Positions 26,142 to 34,736 are shown, counted from the first letter of the stretch. The stretch: DNA of 52,760 nt from DASVXQ01 sp046727955 (GCA_046727955.1 JBKPDO010000304.1:1-52760); one strand, 5' to 3'. Made by a program: numbers and translations. The notes: generated from the letters alone by a model not told the origin.

Positions 26142-27257
26142 ATGACCCGGGTTGTGCTGGTCGCGTCCAGCCCACGCTTCGCGCTGCTGTTCCCGCCGCA
26201 GACCTGGCGCGCGCTCGACAGCGCCCGGCCCGTCTACGTGCTCGACCGCGACCACCCGTCGCTGCCAGCGCTCGAGGTGGGCGAGATCGCCTGGGAGGTC
26301 CTGCCGGTCGCCGCCGACGACGGCCCCGCCGGCCGCGACCTGCTGCTGATCGGGCAGGGCGTCGACCCCGAGGCGGTCGCGAGCGCGCGCCGCCAGGCGG
26401 ACGCCCTGCTCGCCATCGCCAAGCAGCGGGGCAGCGCCACCCTGCTGCTGCCGCCGTCCAACGACGGCCCGCTGGTGCAGATGGTCTCCGACCGGGCGGC
26501 CCGCCAGCACATCGAGGTCGAGGCGGTCTACCCGCTGGGCGAGCCGAAGGGCTCCGCCCTGATCGACCTGGTCGCCACCGAGACCCGGCTGCGCGGCCCG
26601 GGGGGGTGCCCATGGGACCTGGAGCAGACGCACGCCTCCCTGGCCCGGCACCTGGTCGAGGAGGCCTACGAGGTCCTCGACGCCATCGAGGAGGGTGGTC
26701 CCGACCACCTCCGTGAGGAGCTCGGCGACCTGCTGCTGCAGGTGGTGTTCCACGCGCAGCTCGCCGAGGACGCCGGTCAGTTCGACGTGGACGCCGTGGC
26801 CAGAGGCATCACCGAGAAGCTGGTGCGCAGGCACCCGCACGTCTTCGGCGACGTGACCGTGGGATCCGCTGGCGAGGTTCTGCGCAACTGGGAGACCATC
26901 AAGCGTGAGCAAGAGGGCCGCACCGACCCGCTGGCGGGCATCCCGTCGGCGCTGCCGGCGCTGCAGCTCGCCGCCAAGCTGCAGAGGCGCGCGGCCGAGG
27001 GCGGCGTTGCCTGGCCCGAGCGCGACAGTCCCATCGCCGCGGTCCGGCGGGCGCTGGAGGAGGCGGGCGCGGCCGGCGCGACGGAGCCGGAACAGCGCGA
27101 GCAGGCCATCGGCGAGCTGCTGTTCGCGGTGGTCGCCCTGGCAAGGGAGGGCGGCGTCGAGCCGGAGGCCGCGCTGCGGCGCAGCGCGCGCCGCTTCCGC
27201 GCCCGCGTCGCCGAGGCTCTCGGCGATAGTGAGGCCGAAGCGGAATCCGCGACGTAA
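26142..27257 (+). CDS. mazG: Nucleoside triphosphate pyrophosphohydrolase MazG
   Basis: MazG hydrolyses NTPs to NMP and pyrophosphate, removing non-standard nucleotides. The MazG domain covers about residues 140-260: LRGPGGCPWDLEQTHASL, the metal-binding EEAYEVLDAIE and ELGDLLLQVVFHAQLAE. A second, weaker MazG-like repeat lies near the C-terminus (about 270-350). The N-terminal 120 residues look like a degenerate SAM/tetrapyrrole-methylase part, as in Bacillus YabN and actinobacterial MazG. Length 371 is normal for this form. It lies between the foldase and eno, matching the actinobacterial order mfd-mazG-lipoprotein-eno with the lipoprotein moved. Confidence 0.93.
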   Translation: MTRVVLVASSPRFALLFPPQTWRALDSARPVYVLDRDHPSLPALEVGEIAWEVLPVAADDGPAGRDLLLIGQGVDPEAVASARRQADALLAIAKQRGSATLLLPPSNDGPLVQMVSDRAARQHIEVEAVYPLGEPKGSALIDLVATETRLRGPGGCPWDLEQTHASLARHLVEEAYEVLDAIEEGGPDHLREELGDLLLQVVFHAQLAEDAGQFDVDAVARGITEKLVRRHPHVFGDVTVGSAGEVLRNWETIKREQEGRTDPLAGIPSALPALQLAAKLQRRAAEGGVAWPERDSPIAAVRRALEEAGAAGATEPEQREQAIGELLFAVVALAREGGVEPEAALRRSARRFRARVAEALGDSEAEAESAT

Positions 27258-27360
27258 TTGCCCTGTGGAAATCCGCGAGCAATCGAGTGGCCGATGATAT
27301 GCTCGGCCCCGGCCTCGTTTCCGCAAACCCGCACCGACGACCAACCCGGAGACCTTCCCC

Positions 27361-28656
27361 ATGACAGCGATCGAGCTGGTGCTCGCCCGTGAAGTCCTCG
27401 ACTCCCGCGGGAACCCCACCCTCGAGTGCGAAGTCCAGCTCGAGGACGGCTCGGTCGGGCGCGGCATCGTGCCCTCCGGCGCCAGCACCGGCAAGTTCGA
27501 GGCGGTCGAGCTGCGCGACGGCGGCACGCGCTATGGCGGCAAGGGCGTCCTGGGCGCGGTGCGCAACGTCAACGAGGCGATCGCCCCCGCGCTGCTGGAC
27601 GAGGACGCCTACGACCAGCGCGCGATCGACCGGGTAATGATCGACCTCGACGGCACCGACAACAAGGCGAAGCTCGGCGCCAATGCGATCCTGGGCGTCT
27701 CGATCGCGGTGGCCAGGGCCGCCGCGGAGTCGCTCGGGCTGTCGCTGTTCCGCCACCTCGGCGGTGCCTCCGCCCACGTGCTGCCGGTGCCGCTGCTGAA
27801 CGTGCTCAACGGCGGCGCGCACGCCGACAACGACGTCGACTTCCAGGAATTCATGATCGTCCCGGTGGGGGCCCCCTCCTTCGCCGAGGCGCTGCGCATG
27901 GGCGCCGAGGTCTACCACGCCCTCAAGTCGGTGCTGAAGGAGCGGAGCCTGTCGACCGGCGTCGGCGACGAGGGCGGCTTCGCGCCTGACCTGCCGGGCA
28001 ACGAGGCGGCGCTGGAGCTGCTGGTCGCCGCGATCCGGCAGGCCGGCTACGAGCCGGGGCCCGAGGTCGCCCTGGCGCTCGACCCGGCCGCGACCGAGCT
28101 ATGGCGGGACGGCCGCTACGAGCTCAGGGGCGAGGGCCGTGTGCTCGACGCCGGCGCCATGGTCCGGCTGTTCGCCGAGCTCTGCGACCGCTACCCGATC
28201 GTGTCGATCGAGGACGGCCTCGCCGAGGAGGACTGGGACGGCTGGCGGGAGCTGACCGACACGCTCGGCGACCGGGTCCAGCTCGTCGGCGACGACCTGT
28301 TCGTCACCAACGTCGAGCGCATCCAGCGCGGACTCGACCTGGGCGTGGCCAACTCGGTTCTGCTCAAGGTCAACCAGGTCGGCTCGCTCTCGGAGACCTT
28401 CGACGCCGCCGACCTCGCCCACCGCAGGGGCTGGACCACGATGATCAGCCACCGCTCCGGGGAGACTGAGGACACCACCATCGCCGACCTGGCGGTCGCG
28501 CTCGGCTCCGGCCAGATGAAGAGCGGCGCCCCCTGCCGTACCGAGCGTGTCGCCAAGTACAACCAGCTCCTGCGGATCGAGGAGGAGCTGGGGGAGAGCG
28601 CCAGCTTCCCGGGACGCCTCGCGTTCCCGCGCGCCCGGCTGGGAGGGGGGACGTGA
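27361..28656 (+). CDS. eno: Enolase
   Basis: It converts 2-phosphoglycerate to phosphoenolpyruvate in glycolysis. The 431-residue protein has all expected motifs: AREVLDSRGNPTLE, VPSGASTGKFEAVELRD, the metal and catalytic regions GDEGGFAPDL, VSIEDGLAEEDWDGW, QLVGDDLFVTN, LLKVNQVGSLSE and the signature SHRSGETEDTTIADLAV. The ATG at 27361 gives a normal N-terminus. It overlaps the ftsB/divIC gene by four bases (GTGA), the same pairing as in Mycobacterium and other Actinobacteria. Confidence 0.97.
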   Translation: MTAIELVLAREVLDSRGNPTLECEVQLEDGSVGRGIVPSGASTGKFEAVELRDGGTRYGGKGVLGAVRNVNEAIAPALLDEDAYDQRAIDRVMIDLDGTDNKAKLGANAILGVSIAVARAAAESLGLSLFRHLGGASAHVLPVPLLNVLNGGAHADNDVDFQEFMIVPVGAPSFAEALRMGAEVYHALKSVLKERSLSTGVGDEGGFAPDLPGNEAALELLVAAIRQAGYEPGPEVALALDPAATELWRDGRYELRGEGRVLDAGAMVRLFAELCDRYPIVSIEDGLAEEDWDGWRELTDTLGDRVQLVGDDLFVTNVERIQRGLDLGVANSVLLKVNQVGSLSETFDAADLAHRRGWTTMISHRSGETEDTTIADLAVALGSGQMKSGAPCRTERVAKYNQLLRIEEELGESASFPGRLAFPRARLGGGT

Positions 28657-29096
28657 GCAGGCGGCAGCCGCAACCCCTTCTCGGGTCGCTGGGATGGCCG
28701 TCTGGCGGCAGAGGTGGGCGGGCCCGGCGCCCGGCGGGCATCACCTCCCGGGGGGTGCTGCTGTTCCTGGTGATGTTCGTGCTCGCGGCGACGGCCGTCT
28801 ACCCGCTGCGCCAGTACCTCGCCCAGCAGGGGCGCATCGAGCAATTGCAGGCGAGGCAGGCCGCGCTGGACGCGGCCAACCAGCGCCTCGAGCGCGAGCG
28901 CGCCCGCCTGCGGGACCCCGCCTACGTCGACCATCTCGCCAAGCAGGAGTTCCAGCAGGTCGAGCCGGGCGAGCAGGCCTGGCTGCTGACGGGCACGCCG
29001 CCCGCCGACAAGCCGCTCCCGCAGGCCTCCAAACCGCCGCCCAAGCGAGCCTGGTACCAGCGCGCGTGGCACTGGCTCACCGACTGGGCGACCTGA
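28653..29096 (+). CDS. Septum formation initiator FtsB/DivIC family protein
   Basis: A 147-residue bitopic cell-division protein. A basic Gly/Arg-rich cytoplasmic N-terminus (1-30) is followed by one membrane segment (VLLFLVMFVLAATAVYPL, about 34-51), a coiled coil (QGRIEQLQARQAALDAANQR, about 58-85) and the RDPAYVDHLAKQEFQQVEPGE segment typical of DivIC/FtsB. A Pro/Lys-rich linker and a Trp-rich end (WYQRAWHWLTDW) follow. In the divisome this family bridges FtsL and FtsQ/DivIB outside the membrane. It is coupled to eno by a GTGA overlap. Confidence 0.9.
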   Translation: MSRRQPQPLLGSLGWPSGGRGGRARRPAGITSRGVLLFLVMFVLAATAVYPLRQYLAQQGRIEQLQARQAALDAANQRLERERARLRDPAYVDHLAKQEFQQVEPGEQAWLLTGTPPADKPLPQASKPPPKRAWYQRAWHWLTDWAT

Positions 29097-29191
29097 CCCG
29101 CCACCAGCCGCACCTGAGCCGACCCGCCGGCGCGCGCCAACCGCGCTCTCTACTCGGACGATCCGCCGGATCGCGCCGGCAAGTGCGTTTG

Positions 29192-29220
29192 TTGACGGTC
29201 TGCTCGGCCGTCCCTACGAT
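29192..29220 (+). promoter_or_regulatory. SigA-type promoter with structured leader before the S1-domain gene
   Basis: TTGACG at 29192 and TACGAT at 29215 are separated by exactly 17 bases. Transcription would start near 29227, leaving a leader of about 150 bases before the ATG at 29380. The leader contains two clear stems (GCCGC/GCGGC near 29230-29250 and ACCGCC/GGCGGT near 29265-29285). Confidence 0.65.
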
Positions 29221-29379
29221 GGCTGGCAAGCCGCCTTTGTGCGGCACTCGCCAATCCCTCTTGACCGCCTCGCAAGTGGCGGTCCCGATGTCGCCGCCAG
29301 GGGGGCCGGTGGACTCCAGCCGCGAAGCGGTCGTCCCACGGTCCCACAAGAGCGGGGCAAAGGAGCGTTAGTCATCAGT

Positions 29380-29748
29380 ATGAGTGCCGAGATCGGGGCC
29401 ATCGTCCCGGGCACAGTCGTCCGTATCGCACCCTACGGAGCCTTCGTAAAGCTCGAATCGGGTGAGACCGGTCTTGTCCACATCTCCGAGATCGACCGCA
29501 ACTACGTGCGCTCGGTCGAGGAGCACCTCCGCCTCGACGACCAGGTGACGGTCAAGGTCGTCGGTGTGAAGGAGGACGGGAAGATCGACCTCTCCATCAA
29601 GCAGGCCGCGCCCGACTGGCAGCCGGAGGCGCCGCGCCGCCGGTCCGCCAAGGATCCCGAGTTCGAGCAGAAGCTCAAGCGGTTCATGCGTTCCAGCGAG
29701 GAGCGCCTGGTCGACGTCAAGCGCCAGCGCGAAGCTCGCCGCGGCTGA
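29380..29748 (+). CDS. S1 RNA-binding domain protein (YabR-like)
   Basis: A 122-residue protein whose first 72 or so residues are an S1 OB-fold: IGAIVPGTVVRIAPYGAFVKL, TGLVHISEIDRNYV, VKVVGVKEDGKIDLSIKQ. The rest is basic and probably unstructured (about 45 residues). It should bind RNA, perhaps on ribosomes or polynucleotide phosphorylase-like complexes. The ATG at 29380 is used although AAAGGAG lies about 13 bases before it, farther than usual. It follows a divIC-like gene, as yabR does in Bacillus, and precedes DUF501, as seen in Actinobacteria. It stops 8 bases before DUF501. Confidence 0.88.
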   Translation: MSAEIGAIVPGTVVRIAPYGAFVKLESGETGLVHISEIDRNYVRSVEEHLRLDDQVTVKVVGVKEDGKIDLSIKQAAPDWQPEAPRRRSAKDPEFEQKLKRFMRSSEERLVDVKRQREARRG

Positions 29749-29755
29749 CGGCCAC

Positions 29756-30388
29756 GTGCCACGGACCCCGTCCCGGTCGCCGCGCCGGCCGGACCTGTCC
29801 GCTCTGCCGGACCCGGCGGCGCTGCCGTGGGACGGGCACCGGTCCGGCGAGGCGCCTGACCCGCGCGCCCAGCCCGGCTGGGCCGCGTCGCTGCCCGAGG
29901 CGAGCCCCGCCGAGCGCCTCCTGATCGAGAGAGAGCTGGGCCGCGCGGTGCGTGGCTCGGTCGCGGTGGCCGCCCGCTGCCGCTACGGCTTGCCCGCTGT
30001 GGTCCGCACCTCTCCGCGCCTGCCCGACGGCACTCCCTTCCCGACGCTGTACTGGCTGTCGTGCCCCGCCGCCAGCGTGGCCGTGGGGCGGCTGGAGGCG
30101 GCCGGCTGGAATGCGCGATTGTCCGAGCGGGTCACGGCGGAGCCAGATCTGGCCGCGGCGCACCGAGCCGCGCACGGGCAGTACCTGGCACAGCGGGACG
30201 CGCTGGGACGCCTTCCCGGCGATCCCGGCGTCGGCGGGCTGCCTGGCCGGGTCAAGTGCCTGCACACCCTCTACGCGCACGAGGTGGCGACCGGCGCCGA
30301 CCCGGTCGGCCGCATGGTGCGCCGGGTCATCGAGCCGATCGACTGCCCAGGCCCATGCGTAGACTCGGTCGACAGGGTCAAGAGCTGA
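29756..30388 (+). CDS. DUF501 domain protein
   Basis: A 210-residue protein of the actinobacterial DUF501 family, function unknown. The conserved part is about residues 55-200: ERLLIERELGRAVRG, CRYGLPAVVRTSPRLPDGTPFPT, LYWLSCPAA, and KCLHTLYAHEVATGADPVG near the end with a Cys and two His that could bind a metal. The N-terminal 50 residues are Pro-rich and probably disordered. GTG at 29756 is the start. It sits between the S1 gene and ppx, the same place as its homologue in Mycobacterium (eno-divIC-DUF501-ppx). Confidence 0.9.
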   Translation: MPRTPSRSPRRPDLSALPDPAALPWDGHRSGEAPDPRAQPGWAASLPEASPAERLLIERELGRAVRGSVAVAARCRYGLPAVVRTSPRLPDGTPFPTLYWLSCPAASVAVGRLEAAGWNARLSERVTAEPDLAAAHRAAHGQYLAQRDALGRLPGDPGVGGLPGRVKCLHTLYAHEVATGADPVGRMVRRVIEPIDCPGPCVDSVDRVKS

Positions 30389-30402
30389 CGACGGAGGGAA
30401 CC

Positions 30403-31332
30403 GTGCGACTCGCTGCCGTTGACGTGGGCACGAACTCGACCCGGCTGCTCGTGGCCGACGTGGACGGGGACCGGATCACCGCCGAGCACGCCCGCGAGAT
30501 GATCATCACCCGCCTGGGCAAGGGCGTCGACAGGACGCGCCGCCTGGATCCCGCCGCCCTGCGGCGGACCCTCGACGTGCTCGCCGGCTACGCGGCCACC
30601 TGCAGGGAGCTGGGAGTGCAGGCCACCAGGGTCGTGGCGACCAGCGCGACCAGGGACGCCGAGAACCGCCAGGAGTTCCTCGACGGCGTGCGCCGGCTGT
30701 TCGGGGTGGAGGCCGAGGTGCTCACCGGCGGCGAGGAGGGCACCACCGGCTACCTCGGCGCCACCCACGACCTGCCGGGCGACGAGCGCACGCTGGTGGT
30801 GGACATCGGCGGGGGCTCCACCGAGTTCACCATCGGCAACCACGACCCCGAGGCGACGCTGTCGATCGACATCGGCTGCGTGCGCCTGCTCGAGCGCCAC
30901 CTGCACAGCGACCCGCCGACCGCGGACGAGGTGGCGGCGCTGCGGCGCGACGTCCAGTCGCACCTCGGCGAGGTGCGGGCCGTGCTGGATCCGGCGTCGG
31001 CGAGCCGCGTGGTCGGGGTGGCGGGCACGATCACCACGGTCACCGCGGTGGCGCTCGGCCTGGAGACCTACGACCCCGCCCGGATCCACCACGCCGTGAT
31101 GACCGCCGACATGATCTCCGCAACGGCCGCGCGCCTGTGCGCGATGACGGTCGCCGAGCGGGCCGCACTCCCGGTTATGGCCAAGGGACGCGAGGACGTG
31201 ATCGTCGCCGGCGCGCTGGTCCTGGACGAGATCTGCCGGACCTTCGGCTTCGACCGACTGATCGCCAGCGAGGCCGACATCCTCGACGGCGTGCTCCTCG
31301 GGCTGCACCGCCGCATCAGCGCCGCGGCGTAG
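30403..31332 (+). CDS. ppx: Exopolyphosphatase / pppGpp phosphohydrolase (Ppx/GppA)
   Basis: A 309-residue member of the ASKHA superfamily. The phosphate-1 loop is AAVDVGTNSTRLLVADV, the second loop is VVDIGGGSTEFTIG, and the adenosine-like segment VGVAGTITTVTAVALGL is in the C-terminal half. These enzymes hydrolyse polyphosphate or pppGpp; this short form lacks the extra HD domain of E. coli Ppx, like the mycobacterial enzymes. GTG at 30403 after ACGGAGGG is the start. The 3' end overlaps the convergent greA gene by 17 bases. Confidence 0.92.
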   Translation: MRLAAVDVGTNSTRLLVADVDGDRITAEHAREMIITRLGKGVDRTRRLDPAALRRTLDVLAGYAATCRELGVQATRVVATSATRDAENRQEFLDGVRRLFGVEAEVLTGGEEGTTGYLGATHDLPGDERTLVVDIGGGSTEFTIGNHDPEATLSIDIGCVRLLERHLHSDPPTADEVAALRRDVQSHLGEVRAVLDPASASRVVGVAGTITTVTAVALGLETYDPARIHHAVMTADMISATAARLCAMTVAERAALPVMAKGREDVIVAGALVLDEICRTFGFDRLIASEADILDGVLLGLHRRISAAA

Positions 31333-31801
31333 CCTCCAGCAGCTTGACCGGCAGCTCGCGGCCGGTCGGGGTGGTGTAGCTGAACTCCTCGCCCGGCTTG
31401 CGGCCAAGCACCGCCTGCCCGAGCGGCGACTGCAAGCTCAGCACGTCCATGCCGTCGATGGCCTCCTCCCGGCTGCCGAGGAAAAAGACCTCCTCGTCGC
31501 CGGCGATCTCCAAGCGGACGACCATGCCGGGTCCGGCCGTGCCGGTGTCCCTCGGCTCACCCACCACCGCCGAGCGGAGGATCTCCTCGAGCTGCCGGAT
31601 GCGCGCCTCCATAAGGCCCTGCTCGTTCTTGGCGGCGTCGTAGTCGGCGTTCTCGCGGATGTCGCCGTGCTCGCGGGCCACCCCGATCGCATGCGAGACA
31701 CGCTCGCGACCCGTGGTCTTGAGCTCCTCCAGCTCGTCGCTCAGGCGCTGGTACGCCTCTGGTGTCAGGTAGGTGACGCGATCGCCACTTGGCAGGGACA
31801 T
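31316..31801 (-). CDS. greA: Transcription elongation factor GreA
   Basis: It rescues backtracked RNA polymerase by stimulating transcript cleavage. The 161-residue protein has the N-terminal coiled coil (about 1-78) with the tip motif ENADYDAAKNEQ (acidic residues needed for cleavage) and the C-terminal FKBP-like domain (LGSREEAID; SLQSPLGQAVLGRKPGEE). ATG at 31801 follows AAGGAGG. It overlaps ppx tail to tail. In Mycobacterium greA is also close to mca, as here (3 kb apart). Confidence 0.94.
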   Translation of the reverse strand: MSLPSGDRVTYLTPEAYQRLSDELEELKTTGRERVSHAIGVAREHGDIRENADYDAAKNEQGLMEARIRQLEEILRSAVVGEPRDTGTAGPGMVVRLEIAGDEEVFFLGSREEAIDGMDVLSLQSPLGQAVLGRKPGEEFSYTTPTGRELPVKLLEATPRR

Positions 31802-31983
31802 CGTTCGGGAACCTCCTTGGCCGCGAAGCTCCAAAGCACGACGGGGCTCCACTTCGCGACGGAATCCTGCCCCGTCCTCTTGCCGTGATATAGCGGTTCG
31901 CGGCCTGTTCAGCCGGCAGGTCGTGCCGTGCTGCGCCGTCTCGCCCGGCCCGCTGCCCGGGCCGCTCGCCGCGCCAGGTCAGG

Positions 31984-32115
31984 TCAGAGCGAGCAGCAAC
32001 ACCCCACGCCGAGCATCACGGAAAGGCGCGCTGCCCGCATGGCGTTGCCGGCCCAGGGCTCGATCTGGTCGATCCCGAGCCGGGTGGGCCGGTCGCTCGA
32101 AACGGCCGCGGTCAT
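31984..32115 (-). CDS. 43-aa microprotein ending in three consecutive cysteines
   Basis: A short frame with a very good ribosome site (GGAGG seven bases before the ATG). The first 30 residues are polar (TRLGIDQIEPWAG), followed by an arginine pair region and the end MLGVGCCCSL. It lies between the histidine kinase gene and greA on the same strand, 114 bases after the kinase stop. The polar leader plus short Cys-rich end recalls ribosomally made peptide precursors, but no maturation enzyme is nearby. It could also be a metal- or thiol-sensing leader peptide, which would fit the nearby mycothiol and cysteine genes. The function is unknown and the gene itself is a prediction. Confidence 0.4.
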   Translation of the reverse strand: MTAAVSSDRPTRLGIDQIEPWAGNAMRAARLSVMLGVGCCCSL

Positions 32116-32229
32116 GCTCCACCTCCCGCGAAGACGGCCATGAGGCCCAAAAAGCTCAAAGAGCGGGTCCCAAGCCCGCGCAGACCAACAAGCTACCCTT
32201 CTGGAGCGGCTGTTGCCAGGTTGATCCGC

Positions 32230-33192
32230 TTATTGCCAGTGGGCGCCGGCCACGTACCTGGCCCGCGGCGCGTCCTCGTCCGCCAGCGGCAGGCGCAGCT
32301 CGAAGCGGGCGCCCCGCCTGGCCTGGCCCACGGGCTCATGGATCGGCAGGCTGTCGGCCAGGACGAGGTCGCCACCCTGCGCCTGGGCCAGCTGGCGGGC
32401 GATGTACAGCCCCAGGCCGACGCCACCGGCGCGCTGGTCGGCCTGCGCGTCGAGCTGGCTGAAGCGCTCGAAGACGCGCTCGCGCTCGGCCGCCGGCACG
32501 CCCGGGCCGCCGTCCTCGACCGCGATCACCGCCCGACCTGCTCGCCTGTGCGCCTCGAGCCAGATCGGCGTCCCGTTCGGGGAGTACTTGGCGGCGTTGT
32601 CCAGCAGGTTGGTGAGCACCTGCAGCAGCGCCTCGGGCGCGGCCCACACCGGCAGCGTCCCATTCGACTCCAGCCGGACCCTGCGGCCGGGATGGCACAG
32701 CTCGGTGGCGGTGCCGGCCTCGCGCATCACCGCCACGGCGTCGACGACCGCGAACCGGTCCGGCTCCAGCGCGCCCTGCTCCAGCCGCGCGGCCAGCAGG
32801 AGCTGCTCCACCAGGCGTTTCAGCCGCTTGCCCTGGCGTGCCGCCATGGCGACCAGCTCGCGCCGGTCGTCGGCGCCGAGGGCGCCGTCGCGCCTGGCGA
32901 GGGTGTCGAGCGAGCCGAGCACCACGGTGAGCGGCGCGCGCAGTTCGTGGGAGACGGTAGCGAGCATCGCCTCGGCGGCGGCCTTGGCGCGCTCCTGCTC
33001 CCGCTCGGCCAGCTGGTGCTCCCGCTCGGCCCGGATTGCCCGGCGGGCGGCCAGGTAGACCGCGGCCACCGGCAGCAGCAGGAGCGGTGTGAGGGTCGGG
33101 TGGCGCTCGGCGACGATCACCGCCACCGGTGCGAGCCCCAGCAGGGCCACCAGTTCGAGCGTGACGATGGCAAGGCGCCGGTCTGTCCTCAC
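32230..33192 (-). CDS. Sensor histidine kinase (orphan)
   Basis: A 320-residue membrane kinase. Two hydrophobic segments (about 8-27 and 32-50) with almost no extracellular loop anchor it, so it probably senses a membrane or internal signal. The dimerisation/phosphoacceptor helix has ATVSHELRAPLTVVLGSLD; the ATPase domain has LLDNAAKYSPNG (N box), VEDGGPGVPAAERERVFERF (G1/F box) and GGVGLGLYIARQL (G2). No response regulator lies next to it; the stand-alone receiver at 50979 is 18 kb away. GTG start after GGTGGAGAG. The gene replaces the membrane protein usually found between greA and mca in Mycobacterium. Confidence 0.9.
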   Translation of the reverse strand: MRTDRRLAIVTLELVALLGLAPVAVIVAERHPTLTPLLLLPVAAVYLAARRAIRAEREHQLAEREQERAKAAAEAMLATVSHELRAPLTVVLGSLDTLARRDGALGADDRRELVAMAARQGKRLKRLVEQLLLAARLEQGALEPDRFAVVDAVAVMREAGTATELCHPGRRVRLESNGTLPVWAAPEALLQVLTNLLDNAAKYSPNGTPIWLEAHRRAGRAVIAVEDGGPGVPAAERERVFERFSQLDAQADQRAGGVGLGLYIARQLAQAQGGDLVLADSLPIHEPVGQARRGARFELRLPLADEDAPRARYVAGAHWQ

Positions 33193-33456
33193 CTCTCCAC
33201 CTCCCTGCAGCGCCAGGGCACGGCATGGGCCGGCACGGCCCGGTCGACTGCTAGACCCGGGGGGCTACGCTCGGCTCTGCTTCACCGCCTGGTGCCCTGG
33301 CGCTGGCCTCGCTAGGAGCCCCCCGGACCCCCCGATGTTCCACCTGTCACTCGACGTAAACAAGACAGAGACCTTAACCATACTGATTCAATCGTATTTC
33401 GGTAGGGCGTCGAGAACGTCGATAAGCTGTAACGGTCGGTTCTGCAGCAGGTTGGG

Positions 33457-34044
33457 ATGTTTCTCGCCGCGATCGTCCTGATCAACGCGCTCGCCGTTCC
33501 GCTCTTCGGCGGCCGGTTGGCGGCGCTCGCCGAGGTGCGGGCCAGGTTTGCCTGGACGCTGGCGGTCGCGCTCGGCCTCCAGGTCGTCAGCCTCAACGTC
33601 CCGGCCATCCCCGAGAGCCTGCGGCCCGTCCTGCAGCTCGCCTCCTACCCGGTGGCCGGCGTCTTCGTCATCGCCAACCGCCGCATGCCGGGCATGCTGC
33701 TGATCGGCCTCGGCGCGCTGCTCAACGTGACCGCCATGAGTGCCAACGGCGGCGTCATGCCGGCGTCGGCGTCCGCTCTGGCCGCCGCCGGTCAACCGCT
33801 CGAGCACGACACCTACGTCAATTCCGCGCTGGTGGAGGGCGCCAGACTCCCCTTCCTGGGCGACGTCTTCGCCATCCCGCGGCAGGTGCCGCTGCACAAC
33901 GTGTTCAGCATCGGCGACGTCTGCATCGGCCTGGGCGTGGTCATCGCCATGCACGGGCTGTGCGGCTCGCGGCTGCACCCCCGGCGGGAGCGCGGCCGCC
34001 ACGAGCGGTCCCGCCGCTACCGCCCCCGTCACCTCAAAGGGTGA
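33457..34044 (+). CDS. DUF5317 membrane protein
   Basis: A 195-residue membrane protein with about five hydrophobic segments. The conserved features match what I know of DUF5317: GGRLAALAEVRARFAW near the N-terminus, a central NVTAMSANGGVMPASASAL segment, and ARLPFLGDVFAIPRQVPLHN before the last helix. The C-terminal 25 residues are strongly basic. Function unknown; the family is common in Actinobacteria and some Firmicutes. It is preceded by a 264-base gap whose last 120 bases are unusually AT-rich for this genome and probably hold its promoter. The 3' end overlaps the convergent HD-domain gene by 11 bases. Confidence 0.82.
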   Translation: MFLAAIVLINALAVPLFGGRLAALAEVRARFAWTLAVALGLQVVSLNVPAIPESLRPVLQLASYPVAGVFVIANRRMPGMLLIGLGALLNVTAMSANGGVMPASASALAAAGQPLEHDTYVNSALVEGARLPFLGDVFAIPRQVPLHNVFSIGDVCIGLGVVIAMHGLCGSRLHPRRERGRHERSRRYRPRHLKG

Positions 34045-34708
34045 GGCCGCGGAGGCGCAGACGGCGCTCGGTCCTGGCGAGCGCGAGCGAGAGGTAGGAC
34101 ATGGACCAGGGGAGCGCGCGTGCGGCGGCGTGGTCTTGGCCGTAGCGCAGCGCGATGTCGAGCGTCCGCTCGTGCAGGGTCATCGGCTCCCCGGCCGAGC
34201 CGACCGTCATGTCGCACCAGGTGAGCGCGTCCGCGACCGCGGACGGCTCGCGGGGGAACTCCCCCAGCTCGCGGTCGAGCCCGCGCAGCCGCGCCTCGAA
34301 GCGCGCCTCCGAGTGGTGCGCGACCAGCCGGGCGAGCCGCTCGTGCCCCAGCGAGCGGAGGTAGCGCGCGCCGTCGACCGCGTGGAAGCCGGTCTGCTCG
34401 AGCGCCGGCGCGTAGCCGATGTCGTGCAGATAAGCGGCGGCGATCAGGTGGACGCGGTCGTCGGGAGCGAACGCCTGGGCGATCGAGCGGGCCCGCTCAC
34501 CCACGGCCTTGGAGTGCGCCCAGGAGTCGCCCACCGAGGCAAGCACCTCCGCCGCGTGCTCGGCCGCCCAGTCGAGCAGTGCATCGTCCCGTGCCGTCGC
34601 CGAGCCTCCCGAGGTCGCCTCGAGACAACAGGATAGCGGCTGGCCGTGACGAGCTTCGGGGCGGCTGTCGGGTGGGTTCGCTACCCTTGATCCTCGATCG
34701 CCGCGCAA
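34034..34708 (-). CDS. HD-domain protein, possible phosphohydrolase
   Basis: A protein of up to 224 residues with an HD-type metal site: AHSKAVGERARSIAQAF (first His), YLHDIGYAPALEQTGFHAVDGARYL (HD pair and later His), and LARLVAHHSEARFEA. HD proteins hydrolyse nucleotides or phosphodiesters. No ATG is available; TTG at 34708 is the only conventional start upstream of the domain, and the first 45 residues look atypical, so the true start may lie nearer the domain. It is divergent from mca with a 28-base gap, so the two promoters must overlap. Confidence 0.75.
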   Translation of the reverse strand: MRGDRGSRVANPPDSRPEARHGQPLSCCLEATSGGSATARDDALLDWAAEHAAEVLASVGDSWAHSKAVGERARSIAQAFAPDDRVHLIAAAYLHDIGYAPALEQTGFHAVDGARYLRSLGHERLARLVAHHSEARFEARLRGLDRELGEFPREPSAVADALTWCDMTVGSAGEPMTLHERTLDIALRYGQDHAAARALPWSMSYLSLALARTERRLRLRGLTL

Positions 34709-34736
34709 TCACCCCCGACCAAGGAGCTGCCGCATC

